Notes: a model not told the origin generated them from the letters alone. 64,000 nucleotides of DNA from Urechidicola croceus (GCA_905181865.1 CAJIZG010000003.1:637001-701000); one strand, 5' to 3'; counted from the first letter of the stretch, positions 28,501 through 37,299 are shown. Translations and numbers: made by a program.

Positions 28501-30016
28501 GCGTAAATAAATTTAATTCATTAAAATTAGCATGAGCCACTACCGTTTTAAAATCAAACTTATAGATCTCTTTAGACAAATCAGCGAGTCCATTAAATTT
28601 CAATTTAATATTAGCATCATTAATAATCATTTCTCCTTCAAACTTCTTATTTTGAAACCTTCCATTAATATTAATATGGCCATAGACATATCCCTTATAT
28701 TCATAACTACTCACTTCACCGTCAACCGTAGTATTTAATTCTTCAAGAGTAAACCCCTCACCATCTATGTCTGCTTCTGCAGATATTCTACCAACTAAGG
28801 AATCATTAACCATTTTACCCAAATCAAAATCTATGATTTTAATGTGACCTCGATACGTTGCCTTATCAATAGTACGAATATTAGTGAGTCTTAAATCTGC
28901 AATAGTTGATCCAATATCTGTATTTAATTCTATTTGCGCATCTATAATCTCATTCGAAATAAATGAATGCCCAATCATATTAAACCTTCCTAATTTTTTT
29001 AAAGACGACGGTAAAGATTTTGATAATATATTAGGGATCAGAATTTTTAAATTATCATAATCCGACACCAAGTTCGAAAGTTGCGCTTCAACTGAGAATC
29101 CTTTTTCTGTATTAAATGAATTAACTAAATGAAAATCACCATCCACAATAGTTTTTAAATCAGATCTCAACCGAAAATCTTTCGCTCTCATATCATTAAG
29201 TGTTCCAGATAACTTTGTTTTAAAATGAAGGACATCAAGCTTTCCAAATTCACCATATAATTTATTTAAATCTCTTAAGGATAAATTAGCATCTTTAATA
29301 TCACCATCAAACTTTACTTTATTCTTGAAATCTGCCAAAGAGCCGTCCCTATAAAAAACGATATCTGCATCAACCTTAGATGATTTCGTCTCAAGCCTCG
29401 TATTCAAAAGTTTCATTTCCTCTCGTGTATACGAGAAATCAGATGTTAAATTTTCTACTTCAATATCATGTGACTCTACAAAACTGATACCTCTAACCTC
29501 ACCAGAAATGTTTGGCCCTTGGATATTAAAATTCCTCACACTTCCTTCAATCTCATAAAAAGTAAGCGGGCTACTATTCTCCTTGTTCTCATCAAGAATT
29601 ACAAAATGAGCACCCTCAAGATTAACAACTTCTGCCGATAATAAAAAATCTAAAGGATCGTTACTAGAGTTTTTATTTTCAAAATTTTTAACAAATTGAA
29701 CAAAGGCATCTTCCCTTTCACCCGCATGAGTCCGCATTATAAATCTTACTCCAGTTAAAGATACTTCACCTAATTCAATTTTATTCTTTATAATATTTCT
29801 ATAACTATAAATGGATGTTGTAAGGTTCTTAACATAAATCATAGAATCTAAATAATGATCCAATATTTCGACTTCTTTAAGTTCAACACTCCCTAAAAAT
29901 GACAAATCTACTTTACTAACTTTTATATGAGTATGAAATTCTTCATTCAAATAGTCTGTGGCAATTCTACCCAATTTTGATTGAACAGCAGGAGTTCCCA
30001 ACAAAATTGACAACAA
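25595..30016 (-). CDS. tamB: Translocation/assembly module TamB (AsmA-like, DUF490)
   Basis: At least 1473 residues; the C-terminal DUF490/TamB domain occupies the last about 450 residues (KGSGTGDLKIEIDTNGKFNI, GGLISWGGDPYEADIDIETKV, VGVTYDIGDSRSDIENLQTQ). The rest is repetitive beta-strand, as expected for the lipid-carrying groove that spans the periplasm. The true N-terminus is longer: the same frame stays open upstream to 30091 and encodes KRFKKIVSRFLLVFTILLVL, the signal anchor expected for TamB. That extension has no ATG, GTG or well-placed TTG, so translation must begin at a rare codon (an ATC at 30076 is one option) or the N-terminus is damaged. It is divergent from tsaD. Confidence 0.87.
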   Translation of the reverse strand: MLSILLGTPAVQSKLGRIATDYLNEEFHTHIKVSKVDLSFLGSVELKEVEILDHYLDSMIYVKNLTTSIYSYRNIIKNKIELGEVSLTGVRFIMRTHAGEREDAFVQFVKNFENKNSSNDPLDFLLSAEVVNLEGAHFVILDENKENSSPLTFYEIEGSVRNFNIQGPNISGEVRGISFVESHDIEVENLTSDFSYTREEMKLLNTRLETKSSKVDADIVFYRDGSLADFKNKVKFDGDIKDANLSLRDLNKLYGEFGKLDVLHFKTKLSGTLNDMRAKDFRLRSDLKTIVDGDFHLVNSFNTEKGFSVEAQLSNLVSDYDNLKILIPNILSKSLPSSLKKLGRFNMIGHSFISNEIIDAQIELNTDIGSTIADLRLTNIRTIDKATYRGHIKIIDFDLGKMVNDSLVGRISAEADIDGEGFTLEELNTTVDGEVSSYEYKGYVYGHININGRFQNKKFEGEMIINDANIKLKFNGLADLSKEIYKFDFKTVVAHANFNELNLFTRDSIAILKGDIDIDFEGTTIENLVGAISFERTSYTNEKESFYFEDFDISSTFNDTIRTITINSPDIINGEIVGDFQFLEIPKLAQNALGSIYSNYLPDEVDDDQFLDFKFNIYNKIIDVFFPYVKLASNSYISGFVNSDEKNFNLKVRSPRVEIYDNVIDSIRLDINNKNPLFNTQLSIQRIKGTTYDISKLDLINVTLNDTLFFRTEFVGGVKKTDIYNLGFYHTIDKEKQSVIGIEKSNIKFKDTDWVLNPKKNKQNKVVFDSKFEHFDIRDFDIVSGDQKIEFFGSTFGPIQKDLNLKMENVALEAISPNIKKWDLTGVINGTLQYDQTDESVLPVANFDINNFSVNGSHQGDLKVGMIGRNSYKTYNINMALEKDGYDALFANGVLDFAADESTVDVGFEFERFKLDILGPIGDEDFTNIRGEIYGSARLSGLLNNPDMSGEFYLFDAGMAMPYLNVDYDFEGTTVINLDGQTIEIIDLTLKDLIEDTSGKLTGTISHNYFTDWKLDLNLTTKNLLILNTEQEEQSLYYGQGFIEGQANIYGYTDNLTIDVNAKTNKGTRFVIPMSDTKIVGDSRVVNFRSPKEIEEPSKLIAKDLLERYKGLSLNFNLEITKDTEIEMVLDEVSGSKLKGSGTGDLKIEIDTNGKFNIFGDFIIDNGIYNFNFKDVINKEFLVTQGGLISWGGDPYEADIDIETKVRVYANPKYLLENVYTSRDIAVDLVARFTGDLFDSKQDYDILLPDADSELKAELDFKLNGTNDLNTKMNNFGSLLFAGTFTSTDTSMGTNGVMMITGLSEELLSNALTNILNSGDSKLKVGVTYDIGDSRSDIENLQTQDQLGITVVTQINDKILIDGKLGVTGGANSSLANQSGLVGEVEIEFLLNDEGSLRSNVFNRQNEIQYSEEEEGYTQGVGISYQFDFDIFSEFLKRIGLKKKRVENDSIQIHQDAIPVKQPIISFKKSNIE

Positions 30017-30128
30017 GACTAAAAGTATTGTGAAGACAAGTAAAAATCTGGATACTATTTTCTTAAATCGTTTGATATGTTCTAACTTTACAAACTAATA
30101 GGCAATTTCTGTGCCTTAGTTATTTTTA

Positions 30129-31154
30129 ATGAATAAATCAATTTATATTTTGGCTATTGAATCATCATGTGATGATACAAGTGCTGCTGTATTATGCAAC
30201 GATAAAGTACTGTCAAATGTTGTTGCTAATCAAGGAATTCATTCCGCTTATGGCGGAGTCGTTCCTGAATTAGCTTCTCGTGCTCATCAACAAAATATAA
30301 TTCCAGTAGTTCAGCAGGCAATCCAAAGAGCAAATATCGACAAAAATCAGTTAAAAGCCATAGCTTTTACACGTGGACCAGGATTAATGGGATCCTTACT
30401 TGTCGGTACCTCTTTTGCAAAATCTTTTGCCCAAGGCTTAAACATCCCTTTGATACCTGTTAATCATATGCAAGCTCATATTTTAGCGCATTTTATTAAC
30501 GACGAAACTCAAAAAAAACCACCTTTCCCATTTATTTGTCTCACGATTAGTGGAGGCCATACTCAAATTGTAAAAATAGCATCCTATTTTGACATGGAGA
30601 TTCTAGGAGAAACTCTTGACGATGCGGCTGGTGAAGCATTTGACAAATCTGCAAAAATTTTAGGACTACCCTATCCAGGAGGTCCCTTAATTGACCAGTA
30701 TGCTAAATTAGGAAATCCAAATGCATATCCATTTACAAAACCAAGAGTAGGCCCTTTAAGTTTCAGTTTTAGTGGACTTAAAACTGGAATTCTAAGGTTT
30801 ATTCAAAAAAATGTTCAGCAGAATCCCAATTTCATAAAAGAAAATCGTAATGATATTTGCGCCTCTATTCAACACACCATTGTTCAGATCCTTATGGACA
30901 AATTAAAAAATGCCGTAAAACAAACAGACATCAAACATATTGCGATTGCCGGGGGAGTCAGTGCTAACTCAGAAATACGTAAAGTTCTTACGGAATCTCA
31001 AGATAAATATGGATGGACAACATATATTCCAACCTTCGCATATACCACAGACAATGCTGCTATGATAGGTATTACGGGATATCTAAGTTATATTCAGAAT
31101 AATTATTCAGAAATAAATAACGTTGCTACCGCTCGATTAAAAGTTTCGGAATAA
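30129..31154 (+). CDS. tsaD: tRNA N6-adenosine threonylcarbamoyltransferase
   Basis: 341 residues, full-length Kae1/TsaD. It has the ASKHA phosphate motif LAIESSCDDTSAAVL, the metal-binding pair in ASRAHQQNI (HxxxH with MQAHILAHF), TISGGHTQIV, LDDAAGEAFDKSAKILGLPYPGG, and IAGGVSANSEIR plus TDNAAMIG at the end. It transfers threonylcarbamoyl to A37 of ANN-decoding tRNAs together with TsaB and TsaE, which are not in the window. Confidence 0.96.
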   Translation: MNKSIYILAIESSCDDTSAAVLCNDKVLSNVVANQGIHSAYGGVVPELASRAHQQNIIPVVQQAIQRANIDKNQLKAIAFTRGPGLMGSLLVGTSFAKSFAQGLNIPLIPVNHMQAHILAHFINDETQKKPPFPFICLTISGGHTQIVKIASYFDMEILGETLDDAAGEAFDKSAKILGLPYPGGPLIDQYAKLGNPNAYPFTKPRVGPLSFSFSGLKTGILRFIQKNVQQNPNFIKENRNDICASIQHTIVQILMDKLKNAVKQTDIKHIAIAGGVSANSEIRKVLTESQDKYGWTTYIPTFAYTTDNAAMIGITGYLSYIQNNYSEINNVATARLKVSE

Positions 31155-31269
31155 AAAATATTTTTTTTCACAATCAAACCAAACTTCGTTAGATTTTAAA
31201 AAGAATTAAATAATGATTCGAACCTTTTAAACAATATCAAAAAAGCGTACATTCGTCTTTAAAAAGAAT

Positions 31270-32580
31270 CTAGAACGACGCATTCAAATTCCAAGCCTCT
31301 AGATAGTCTTTTATATGCTTAATAAATAACCCACCCATTGCGCCATTTACCACGCGGTGATCAAAAGAGTGAGATAAAAACATTTTTTGACGAATCCCTA
31401 TAAAATCGCCTTCAGTTGTTTCAATAACCGCTGGAACTTTACGAATTGTACCTAATGCCAAGATTCCTACTTGCGGCTGATTAATAATTGGTGTTCCCAT
31501 AACACTGCCAAAGCCTCCCACATTTGTTACCGTATAAGTACCATCTTGAATATCTCCCGGACTTAAGTCATTATTACGTGCTTTTATCGCTAAAGAATTT
31601 ACTGCTTTCGCCATTCCTACTAAATTCAGTTGATCTGCATTTTTGATCACTGGAACTATTAAATTACCATTGCCCAGCGCAGTAGCCATACCTAAATTAA
31701 TATTTTTCTTCTTAATCACTGTTTCACCGTCAGTACTAATATTAATTAGCGGAAAAGCCTTTAAAGCTAAAGCAACTGCTTGCATAAATACTGGTGTAAA
31801 CGTCAATTTCTCTCCTTCACGAGCAATGAATTGATCCTTTACTTTATTTCGCCATGTAACAATATTAGTAACATCAACTTCAATAAACGATTGCACATGT
31901 GCGGATGTCTGAATGGAATGCATCATATGATTGGAGATCATTTTTCCCATTCGAGTCATTTCAATAACCTCATCTTCTCCACTGATTGAAATTGGCACCT
32001 TAGTTACTTGAGAAGATTCAACTTTTGGAGTTGATACATTTCTGGTAATAATAGGTTGATTTTTTCTATTCTCTAGATATTTAATGATATCATCTTTTGT
32101 AACCCTTCCTTCATTACCTGTACCGGAAATTGATTCCAATTCTTCCATAGAAACACCTTCTTTTTGAGCGATATTTCTTACTAAGGGTGAGTAGAACTTC
32201 CCGCTTTCACCAGTCTTCTCTATCTGGACAGAACCTTGCTGGATGGTTTCTTCAACCGATTTCTCTATTTCAATAACAGGAATTTTATCAACTTCTGGAG
32301 GTATCGCAATTGATTCAGATTCTACCAAAATATCGTCACCTCCTATTTCAATAATGGCTAATATTTCTCCAACCTTCACCACGTCATTTTCAATAAATAG
32401 ACGCTCTAGTAAAACACCTTCAACTTCGCTTGGCACTTCTGAATCTACCTTATCAGTTGCGATCTCTACTATTGAATCATCCAATTCAATGATATCGCCA
32501 ACTTCCTTTAACCATTTGGTAATTGTAGCTTCAGCCACACTTTCACCCATTCTAGGAAGTTTCAATTCGTATCTACTCAT
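31270..32580 (-). CDS. 2-oxo acid dehydrogenase E2 (dihydrolipoamide acyltransferase)
   Basis: 436 residues with one N-terminal lipoyl domain (EIATDKVDSEVPS, lipoylated Lys44), a peripheral E1/E3-binding domain (PLVRNIAQKEGVSMEELESI, about 133-170) and a C-terminal acyltransferase. The active-site motif is SFDHRVVNGAMGG (His408, with Asn412 where many E2s have Asp; Asn is also known in other E2p enzymes). The single lipoyl domain and sequence style fit a branched-chain or 2-oxoglutarate type E2 rather than the pyruvate E2 at 62623. Its E1 and E3 partners are not adjacent. Confidence 0.88.
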   Translation of the reverse strand: MSRYELKLPRMGESVAEATITKWLKEVGDIIELDDSIVEIATDKVDSEVPSEVEGVLLERLFIENDVVKVGEILAIIEIGGDDILVESESIAIPPEVDKIPVIEIEKSVEETIQQGSVQIEKTGESGKFYSPLVRNIAQKEGVSMEELESISGTGNEGRVTKDDIIKYLENRKNQPIITRNVSTPKVESSQVTKVPISISGEDEVIEMTRMGKMISNHMMHSIQTSAHVQSFIEVDVTNIVTWRNKVKDQFIAREGEKLTFTPVFMQAVALALKAFPLINISTDGETVIKKKNINLGMATALGNGNLIVPVIKNADQLNLVGMAKAVNSLAIKARNNDLSPGDIQDGTYTVTNVGGFGSVMGTPIINQPQVGILALGTIRKVPAVIETTEGDFIGIRQKMFLSHSFDHRVVNGAMGGLFIKHIKDYLEAWNLNASF

Positions 32581-32766
32581 GTTATAAATTTAATCGAAGC
32601 AAATTTAGTAAAAATAAACGCACTAACACTCCTGATACCGAAATAGGAATTGATTGATTTTTATAAATTTATTTCAAATGGTACATCTTATTATTATCTG
32701 GATAAATAATTAAATAGAGGTCAGTAGATCGTTTCATATAGTAGTAATCCATAAAATAAGAGTTTT

Positions 32767-33666
32767 ATGGATATATTTAAAGGACAAAACCTTAGGGAGC
32801 TTAGTGAACACTTCAAAGCAGATGATAATTGCAAAGAATATCTAGCAAATGTTAAATGGAATAACAGTTTTGTATGTGCGAGATGCAGTAATAAAACGAG
32901 TCAAATTCGCAAGAATTCTGCAAGAACTTTTAATAAGTGTAGCCATACAGAAACTCCTCCATCAAATACTTTGTTTTATAAGGTAAAATTTGGTTTGCGA
33001 AAAGCGCTTTTTAGCTGTTTTGAAATGTCAACTCCTCCAAAAGTTTATCTGCAAGTTATATCGGAGTTCGATTTGGAGTTCCAGAAAAGATAGCTCGATT
33101 ATTTATTTATAAAGTTAGAGAGGTAATGAAATCTAGCGAGAGTCACCCAATGGATGGTACTATTCATATTGATCAATTTGTAGTTAGAGGTTGAGAAAAA
33201 GGGAAAGTTGGAAGAAGTTATAACAGTAAGAAAAAAAAAGTTGTAACGGCTTTAGAACTAACTGACAAAGATAAAATAAAAAGAATGTACACTTTAAAAA
33301 TCGATGACTTTTCAGCAAAAGAATTAGAAAAAATATTTAACAAACATATTGATGAAAATGCGAAAATAACAACAGCTTTATGGAAAGACTATCGCCCTTT
33401 GTTTAAAAAATATGACATTACGTAAATCAAGAGTAATAACAAATGGAATTTTATAGTCTTACACAACAATGATACATCAGATTAAATCTTGAATTAGAAC
33501 TACCTATTCTTGGGTAAGTGATTTTAATATAAACAGGTGTTTAGATGAGTTTTGTTATCGTTTAAACACATCTAGAAGTAAAGTAAACATATTTAATAAT
33601 CTAATTAGAAGAATGGCCATATCTGATAAGATTTATCAAACAAAATTATATGTTCGTAACTACTGA
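32767..33666 (+). pseudogene. IS1595-family (ISXO2-like) transposase, decayed
   Basis: Across several frames the plus strand encodes a recognisable IS1595-type transposase. The parts are an N-terminal zinc finger (FVCARCSNKTSQ), TETPPSNTLFYKVKFGLRKA, GVRFGVPEKIARLF, HPMDGTIHIDQFVV, GKVGRSYNSKKKKVVTALEL and a tail RTTYSWVSDFNINRCLDEFC ending at 33664-33666. Defects include a frameshift near 33055, an in-frame TGA at 33193, a stop near 33423 and further frame changes after about 33420. The segment expected to read TTDKWKGYR has become TTALWKDYR, losing a catalytic Asp. It cannot make an active transposase. Confidence 0.85.
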
Positions 33667-33744
33667 CTAGATATATAAATCACAATCATCTGACTATAAA
33701 ATACATAGTAAAGTAATACCTATTATTTTCTTTGTTCAAATATT

Positions 33745-33913
33745 CTTTACTTTTTTCGATTTCCAATTATTTTAATATTCGATCGGTATTAACATACTTT
33801 TTTATCTGCTAGTGACCTATTCGTTTTGATAGATAAAAAGACTCTTCCATCGCTTTTTTATATTTTTCGTTAAGTAGTACTACTTTCGATTTTCTTTTGA
33901 ACAATCCAAACAT
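33745..33913 (-). pseudogene. Lacal_2735-family small protein, decayed
   Basis: From an ATG at 33913 the minus strand encodes MFGLFKRKSKVVLLNEKYKK (first 20 residues) followed by AMEESFYLSK. One base out of frame comes TNRSLADKK, and in a third frame KYVNTDRILK and LEIEKSK. Joined, this matches the about 57-residue Lacal_2735 family of flavobacteria (MFGLFKKKSE...LSTTNRTAGDKKYAEAEE). At least two frameshifts and a stop codon break it. It starts 5 bases past the stop of the SDR gene. The family's function is unknown. Confidence 0.7.
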
Positions 33914-33917
33914 ATCG

Positions 33918-34601
33918 CTATAATTTTAAAGATACTATTCCACAATCGACTCTTATAATTTGCCCTGTAATCGACGAAGCTTTTTCTGAAATTAAAAAAC
34001 TTGCCATATCGGCTACATTTTTTGGTTCTAAATATTTTTTTAAGGGATGACGATCTGCAATAGCCTCCTTCATTTTATCATTTCTCAATATTTTAGAAGC
34101 TAGTTCTGTATCTGTCAAGGTAGGAGCAATCGCGTTAACTCTTATTTTTGGCGCCAAATCAGCCGCAAGAGATTTTGTTAATCCCTCGACTGCTGCTTTT
34201 GCTGATGCTATACTTGCATGAAATGGCATTCCCAAAACGGTCGCTACGGTACTAAAAAGTAATATACTCGATTCATTATCTAAAGAAAGTTTAGGTAAAT
34301 AATGTTTTATTATCTTGATTGCCCCGAGTACATTAATTCTATAATCATTCATGAAATCATCTTCAGTCAATTTACTAAACGGTTTAAGATTAATGCTTCC
34401 TGGACAATAAATTATGCTATTTAATTTTTCTATTTCGGGAAAATCATCCGCTAATACATCTAACTCAATTTGACGTAAGTTTTTATGTTCAAAACCAGAT
34501 TTATGACGAGAAATAGAAACAATAGATGATGCTTCTACTTCATTTTTAACGATGGCTAAGCCAATACCTTTACTTCCACCAACAACTAATATAGTTCTCA
34601 T
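33918..34601 (-). CDS. SDR-family protein lacking the catalytic tyrosine
   Basis: 227 residues with a Rossmann fold. The nucleotide motif GGSKGIG is at 8-14 and the catalytic-site serine at Ser117. The active-site YxxxK has become IASAK (Ile131 in place of Tyr, Lys135 kept). The downstream segment SLAADLAPKIRVNAIAPTLTDT is typical SDR. I recall related flavobacterial SDRs with an aliphatic residue at this position, so the change may define a subfamily rather than a mutation. It is divergent from the TetR-ABC1-flavin reductase operon and may share its regulator. Confidence 0.83.
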   Translation of the reverse strand: MRTILVVGGSKGIGLAIVKNEVEASSIVSISRHKSGFEHKNLRQIELDVLADDFPEIEKLNSIIYCPGSINLKPFSKLTEDDFMNDYRINVLGAIKIIKHYLPKLSLDNESSILLFSTVATVLGMPFHASIASAKAAVEGLTKSLAADLAPKIRVNAIAPTLTDTELASKILRNDKMKEAIADRHPLKKYLEPKNVADMASFLISEKASSITGQIIRVDCGIVSLKL

Positions 34602-34613
34602 AATTATTAAATT

Positions 34614-34658
34614 TAAGAGTTTAACATTGCGAAGATATTATTTTCTGTTCAACTCTTA
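34614..34658. promoter_or_regulatory. Inverted repeat in the SDR/TetR divergent promoter (candidate TetR operator)
   Basis: TAAGAGTTTAAC (34614-34625) and GTTCAACTCTTA (34647-34658) are complementary at 11 of 12 positions, with centres 33 bp apart, about three helical turns. Between the arms, TATCTTCG (34637 to 34630, minus) is one base from the -7 consensus and would serve the SDR gene. Just beyond, TATTTTTG (34682-34689, plus) is an exact -7 box for the TetR gene. The arrangement suits autoregulation of both directions by the TetR protein. Confidence 0.5.
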
Positions 34659-34697
34659 GTATAAAAACATTAAACATTTTGTATTTTTGAAGAAATT

Positions 34698-35366
34698 ATG
34701 AATATTATGAGCGCGAAAAAAATCATTAAAGAGAGCACATTAGTTTCAAAATATATGGATATGTTTCTAGAGACCGGAAAAGAACCAACTTCTATTTATT
34801 TATTTGCCAAGTCGTTAAATATGGATGAAGCAGAATTTTACAAATACTTTAGGTCATTTAAAGAATTAGAAAAAAGGGTTTTTGAAATGTTTTGTGAAAA
34901 TAGTTTAAACCTATTGGCTAAAAACGATGATTTTAAAAACTATGAATCTAGGGAGAAACTATTGAGTTTTTACTTTACAATAGTAGAAATGATGACTGCC
35001 AATAGATCATTTATCGTAAAACAATTAGAAGACAATAAAAACGTTCTAAAAGGCTTAAACAAACTTTCAAAACTCAAACGCTCATTTAACCAATTTACAT
35101 CGACTTTAGATATTAACAAAATTGACCTAAAGCAAAATAAACTCGAACGTATTCAAGAAAAAGGTATACAAGAAATGCTTTGGGTACAGTTGTTATTGAT
35201 CCTTAAATTTTGGCTCGATGACAATTCTAAATCCTTTGAAAAAACAGATATTTTTATCGAAAAAAGCGTAAACGCACTTTTTGACATGATGAATACCACC
35301 CCTCTTAAAAGTTTTTTAGATCTCGGGAAATTTATATTTAAAGAAAAAATGAATTGTAAAATGTAG
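34698..35366 (+). CDS. TetR/AcrR family transcriptional regulator
   Basis: 222 residues. The N-terminal helix-turn-helix spans about residues 5-60 (TGKEPTSIYLFAKSLNMDEAEFYKYF aligns with the usual GxxxxTxxxIAxxxGVxxxxxYxHF pattern). The C-terminal ligand domain is all-helical and ends in SFLDLGKFIFKEKM, a form found in TetR genes that precede ABC1 kinases in Bacteroidota. It is the first gene of a tight operon; the ABC1 kinase begins 3 bases after its stop. It probably binds the inverted repeat at 34614-34658. The ligand is unknown. Confidence 0.82.
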   Translation: MNIMSAKKIIKESTLVSKYMDMFLETGKEPTSIYLFAKSLNMDEAEFYKYFRSFKELEKRVFEMFCENSLNLLAKNDDFKNYESREKLLSFYFTIVEMMTANRSFIVKQLEDNKNVLKGLNKLSKLKRSFNQFTSTLDINKIDLKQNKLERIQEKGIQEMLWVQLLLILKFWLDDNSKSFEKTDIFIEKSVNALFDMMNTTPLKSFLDLGKFIFKEKMNCKM

Positions 35367-35369
35367 CCG

Positions 35370-36680
35370 ATGAAATCAATAGATAAAATTCCTACCTCAA
35401 AAATCGAACGAGCGTCTAAACTTTTTAAAACAGGTGCGAAAGTTGGCGTAAATTATATCAAATTTTACGGAGATAAAATTATAAACTCAGAAAAAGAAGC
35501 AAAAGAAAGACTGCATGAATCTAATGCTAGCGATATTTATGACGGCCTAAAGACCATGAAAGGGAGCGCATTGAAAGTTGCGCAAATGTTAAGTATGGAA
35601 AAGAATATTTTACCAAGCGCATATGTAGAAAAATTTTCGCTTTCACAATTTTCTGTTCCCCCATTATCTGCTCCTTTGATTGTAAAAACCTTTAACCAAT
35701 ATTTCGGAAAACACCCAAATGAATTATTCGACTATTTTGATTTAAACTCTGTAAATGCGGCATCTATTGGTCAAGTTCATAAAGCAGAAATTAACAACGA
35801 AAAACTTGCTGTCAAAATTCAATATCCAGGCATTGCAAAAAGTATTTCTTCAGATTTGGCTTTGATAAAACCTATTGCTATTAAAATGTTTAATATAAAA
35901 GGTAAAGACTCTAATAAATACTTTAGAGAGGTTGAAGACAAACTAATAGAAGAAACAAATTACGTCCTAGAACTTAATCAAAGTCAAGAGATTGTAGATG
36001 CCTGCAAACATATTCCTAATTTAAGTTTCCCAAAATACTATAATAAATATTCAACTGATAGAATAATTACGATGAGCTGGATGGATGGCATTCATTTGTC
36101 TGAATATACAGGCAAGCCATTTAATAAAGAAGATGCCAATAAACTTGGACAAGCTTTATGGGATTTTTATATGTTTCAAATTCATATACTAAAAAAAGTA
36201 CATGCAGATCCGCACCCTGGGAATTTTTTAATTAGTAAGAAAAAAGAACTTATTGTAATTGATTTTGGGTGTATAAAAACCATTCCAGATGAGTTTTATG
36301 AGCCTTACTTTGAACTTGCTAAAAAAGAAAATATAGACAATCCGGAGTACTTTGAAAAAACACTTTTTGATTTAGAAATACTTCGAGAAGATGATAGCGC
36401 TGAAGAAACTGTTTTTTTTAAATCCTTATTTTATGAAATGCTGAGCCTATTCACACAGCCACTTCAGAAGGAATATTTTGATTTTTCTGATGAACTCTTT
36501 TTTGGAAAAATAATAGAATTAGGAACAAAATATGCAAAAAGTACTGAGTTAAAAAAAATGAATGGAAATAGGGGTTCAAAACATTTTATTTATATAAATC
36601 GTACATTTTTTGGGTTGTATAGTCTAATGCATGACTTAAAGGCGACTCATGTTAAAATAGACTCGTATCTGAAATATTGA
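35370..36680 (+). CDS. ABC1/AarF (UbiB-like) atypical kinase
   Basis: 436 residues. ABC1-family motifs run in order: the KxGQ-like motif in ALKVAQMLSM (Lys69-Val-Ala-Gln72, with Ala for the usual Gly), the Ala-rich loop with VNAASIGQVHKAEI, the ATP lysine in AVKIQYPGI, catalytic loop VHADPHPGNFLI and the metal-binding DFG in VIDFGCIKTIP. ABC1 proteins such as UbiB/COQ8 support isoprenoid quinone synthesis as ATPases. Ubiquinone is absent in Bacteroidota, so a menaquinone- or lipid-linked role is plausible. The stop TGA overlaps the ATG of the flavin reductase by one base. Confidence 0.9.
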   Translation: MKSIDKIPTSKIERASKLFKTGAKVGVNYIKFYGDKIINSEKEAKERLHESNASDIYDGLKTMKGSALKVAQMLSMEKNILPSAYVEKFSLSQFSVPPLSAPLIVKTFNQYFGKHPNELFDYFDLNSVNAASIGQVHKAEINNEKLAVKIQYPGIAKSISSDLALIKPIAIKMFNIKGKDSNKYFREVEDKLIEETNYVLELNQSQEIVDACKHIPNLSFPKYYNKYSTDRIITMSWMDGIHLSEYTGKPFNKEDANKLGQALWDFYMFQIHILKKVHADPHPGNFLISKKKELIVIDFGCIKTIPDEFYEPYFELAKKENIDNPEYFEKTLFDLEILREDDSAEETVFFKSLFYEMLSLFTQPLQKEYFDFSDELFFGKIIELGTKYAKSTELKKMNGNRGSKHFIYINRTFFGLYSLMHDLKATHVKIDSYLKY

Positions 36681-37297
36681 TGATTGAATTTAATAAAAAG
36701 GCTATTGAAGATCTAGAACATCTCAAAAAAATAAATCTTATAAATTCTGCGAGCGGATACAAATCATGTAATTTAATTGGGACAAAATCTAATTCTGGCC
36801 AATCAAACCTGGCGATATTCAGTTCAGTCATACATTATGGCTCTAGCCCCGCAATTTATGGCTTTGTCTTACGGCCAACAACAGTGAAACGGGACACTTA
36901 CGAGCATATAAAAGAAACAACAGTTTATACAATTAACTCCGTTTTTAGTGATATAATTGAAGATGCACATCATACTTCTGCAAAATATCCAAAAGAAGTT
37001 TCAGAATTTACAAAGACGCATTTTGAAGAAGAATACAAGAATAATTTCTATGCTCCATTTATAAAAAATACACCGATTCAAATTGCCATGAAATATCTTG
37101 AAGAGTATTATATAAAAGCGAACGGAACTATTTTAATACTGGGTGAAATTGAGAAACTTTATGTAAACGAAAGCATTTTGGATGAAGATTTTTTTATCGA
37201 CTTAAGCAAAGCCAGAATAGCGGCAATTAATGGGCTTGATGCCTATACAGTTCCTAAAAGGAATATAAGACTTCCGTATCAACGTATTAAAAAATAA
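36680..37297 (+). CDS. Flavin reductase-like FMN-binding protein
   Basis: About 205 residues of the flavin-reductase (split-barrel) superfamily. SASGYKSCNLIGTKSNSGQSNLAIF (quoted from residue 19) and IYGFVLRPTTVKRDTYEHIKET are the FMN-contacting region, and HTSAKYPKEVSEF and ILGEIEKLYV follow as in relatives. It probably reduces flavin or binds FMN for an unknown oxidation. Its start overlaps the end of the ABC1 kinase, pointing to translational coupling. Start taken at ATG 36680 rather than the TTG just before it. Confidence 0.83.
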   Translation: MIEFNKKAIEDLEHLKKINLINSASGYKSCNLIGTKSNSGQSNLAIFSSVIHYGSSPAIYGFVLRPTTVKRDTYEHIKETTVYTINSVFSDIIEDAHHTSAKYPKEVSEFTKTHFEEEYKNNFYAPFIKNTPIQIAMKYLEEYYIKANGTILILGEIEKLYVNESILDEDFFIDLSKARIAAINGLDAYTVPKRNIRLPYQRIKK

Positions 37298-37299
37298 AT

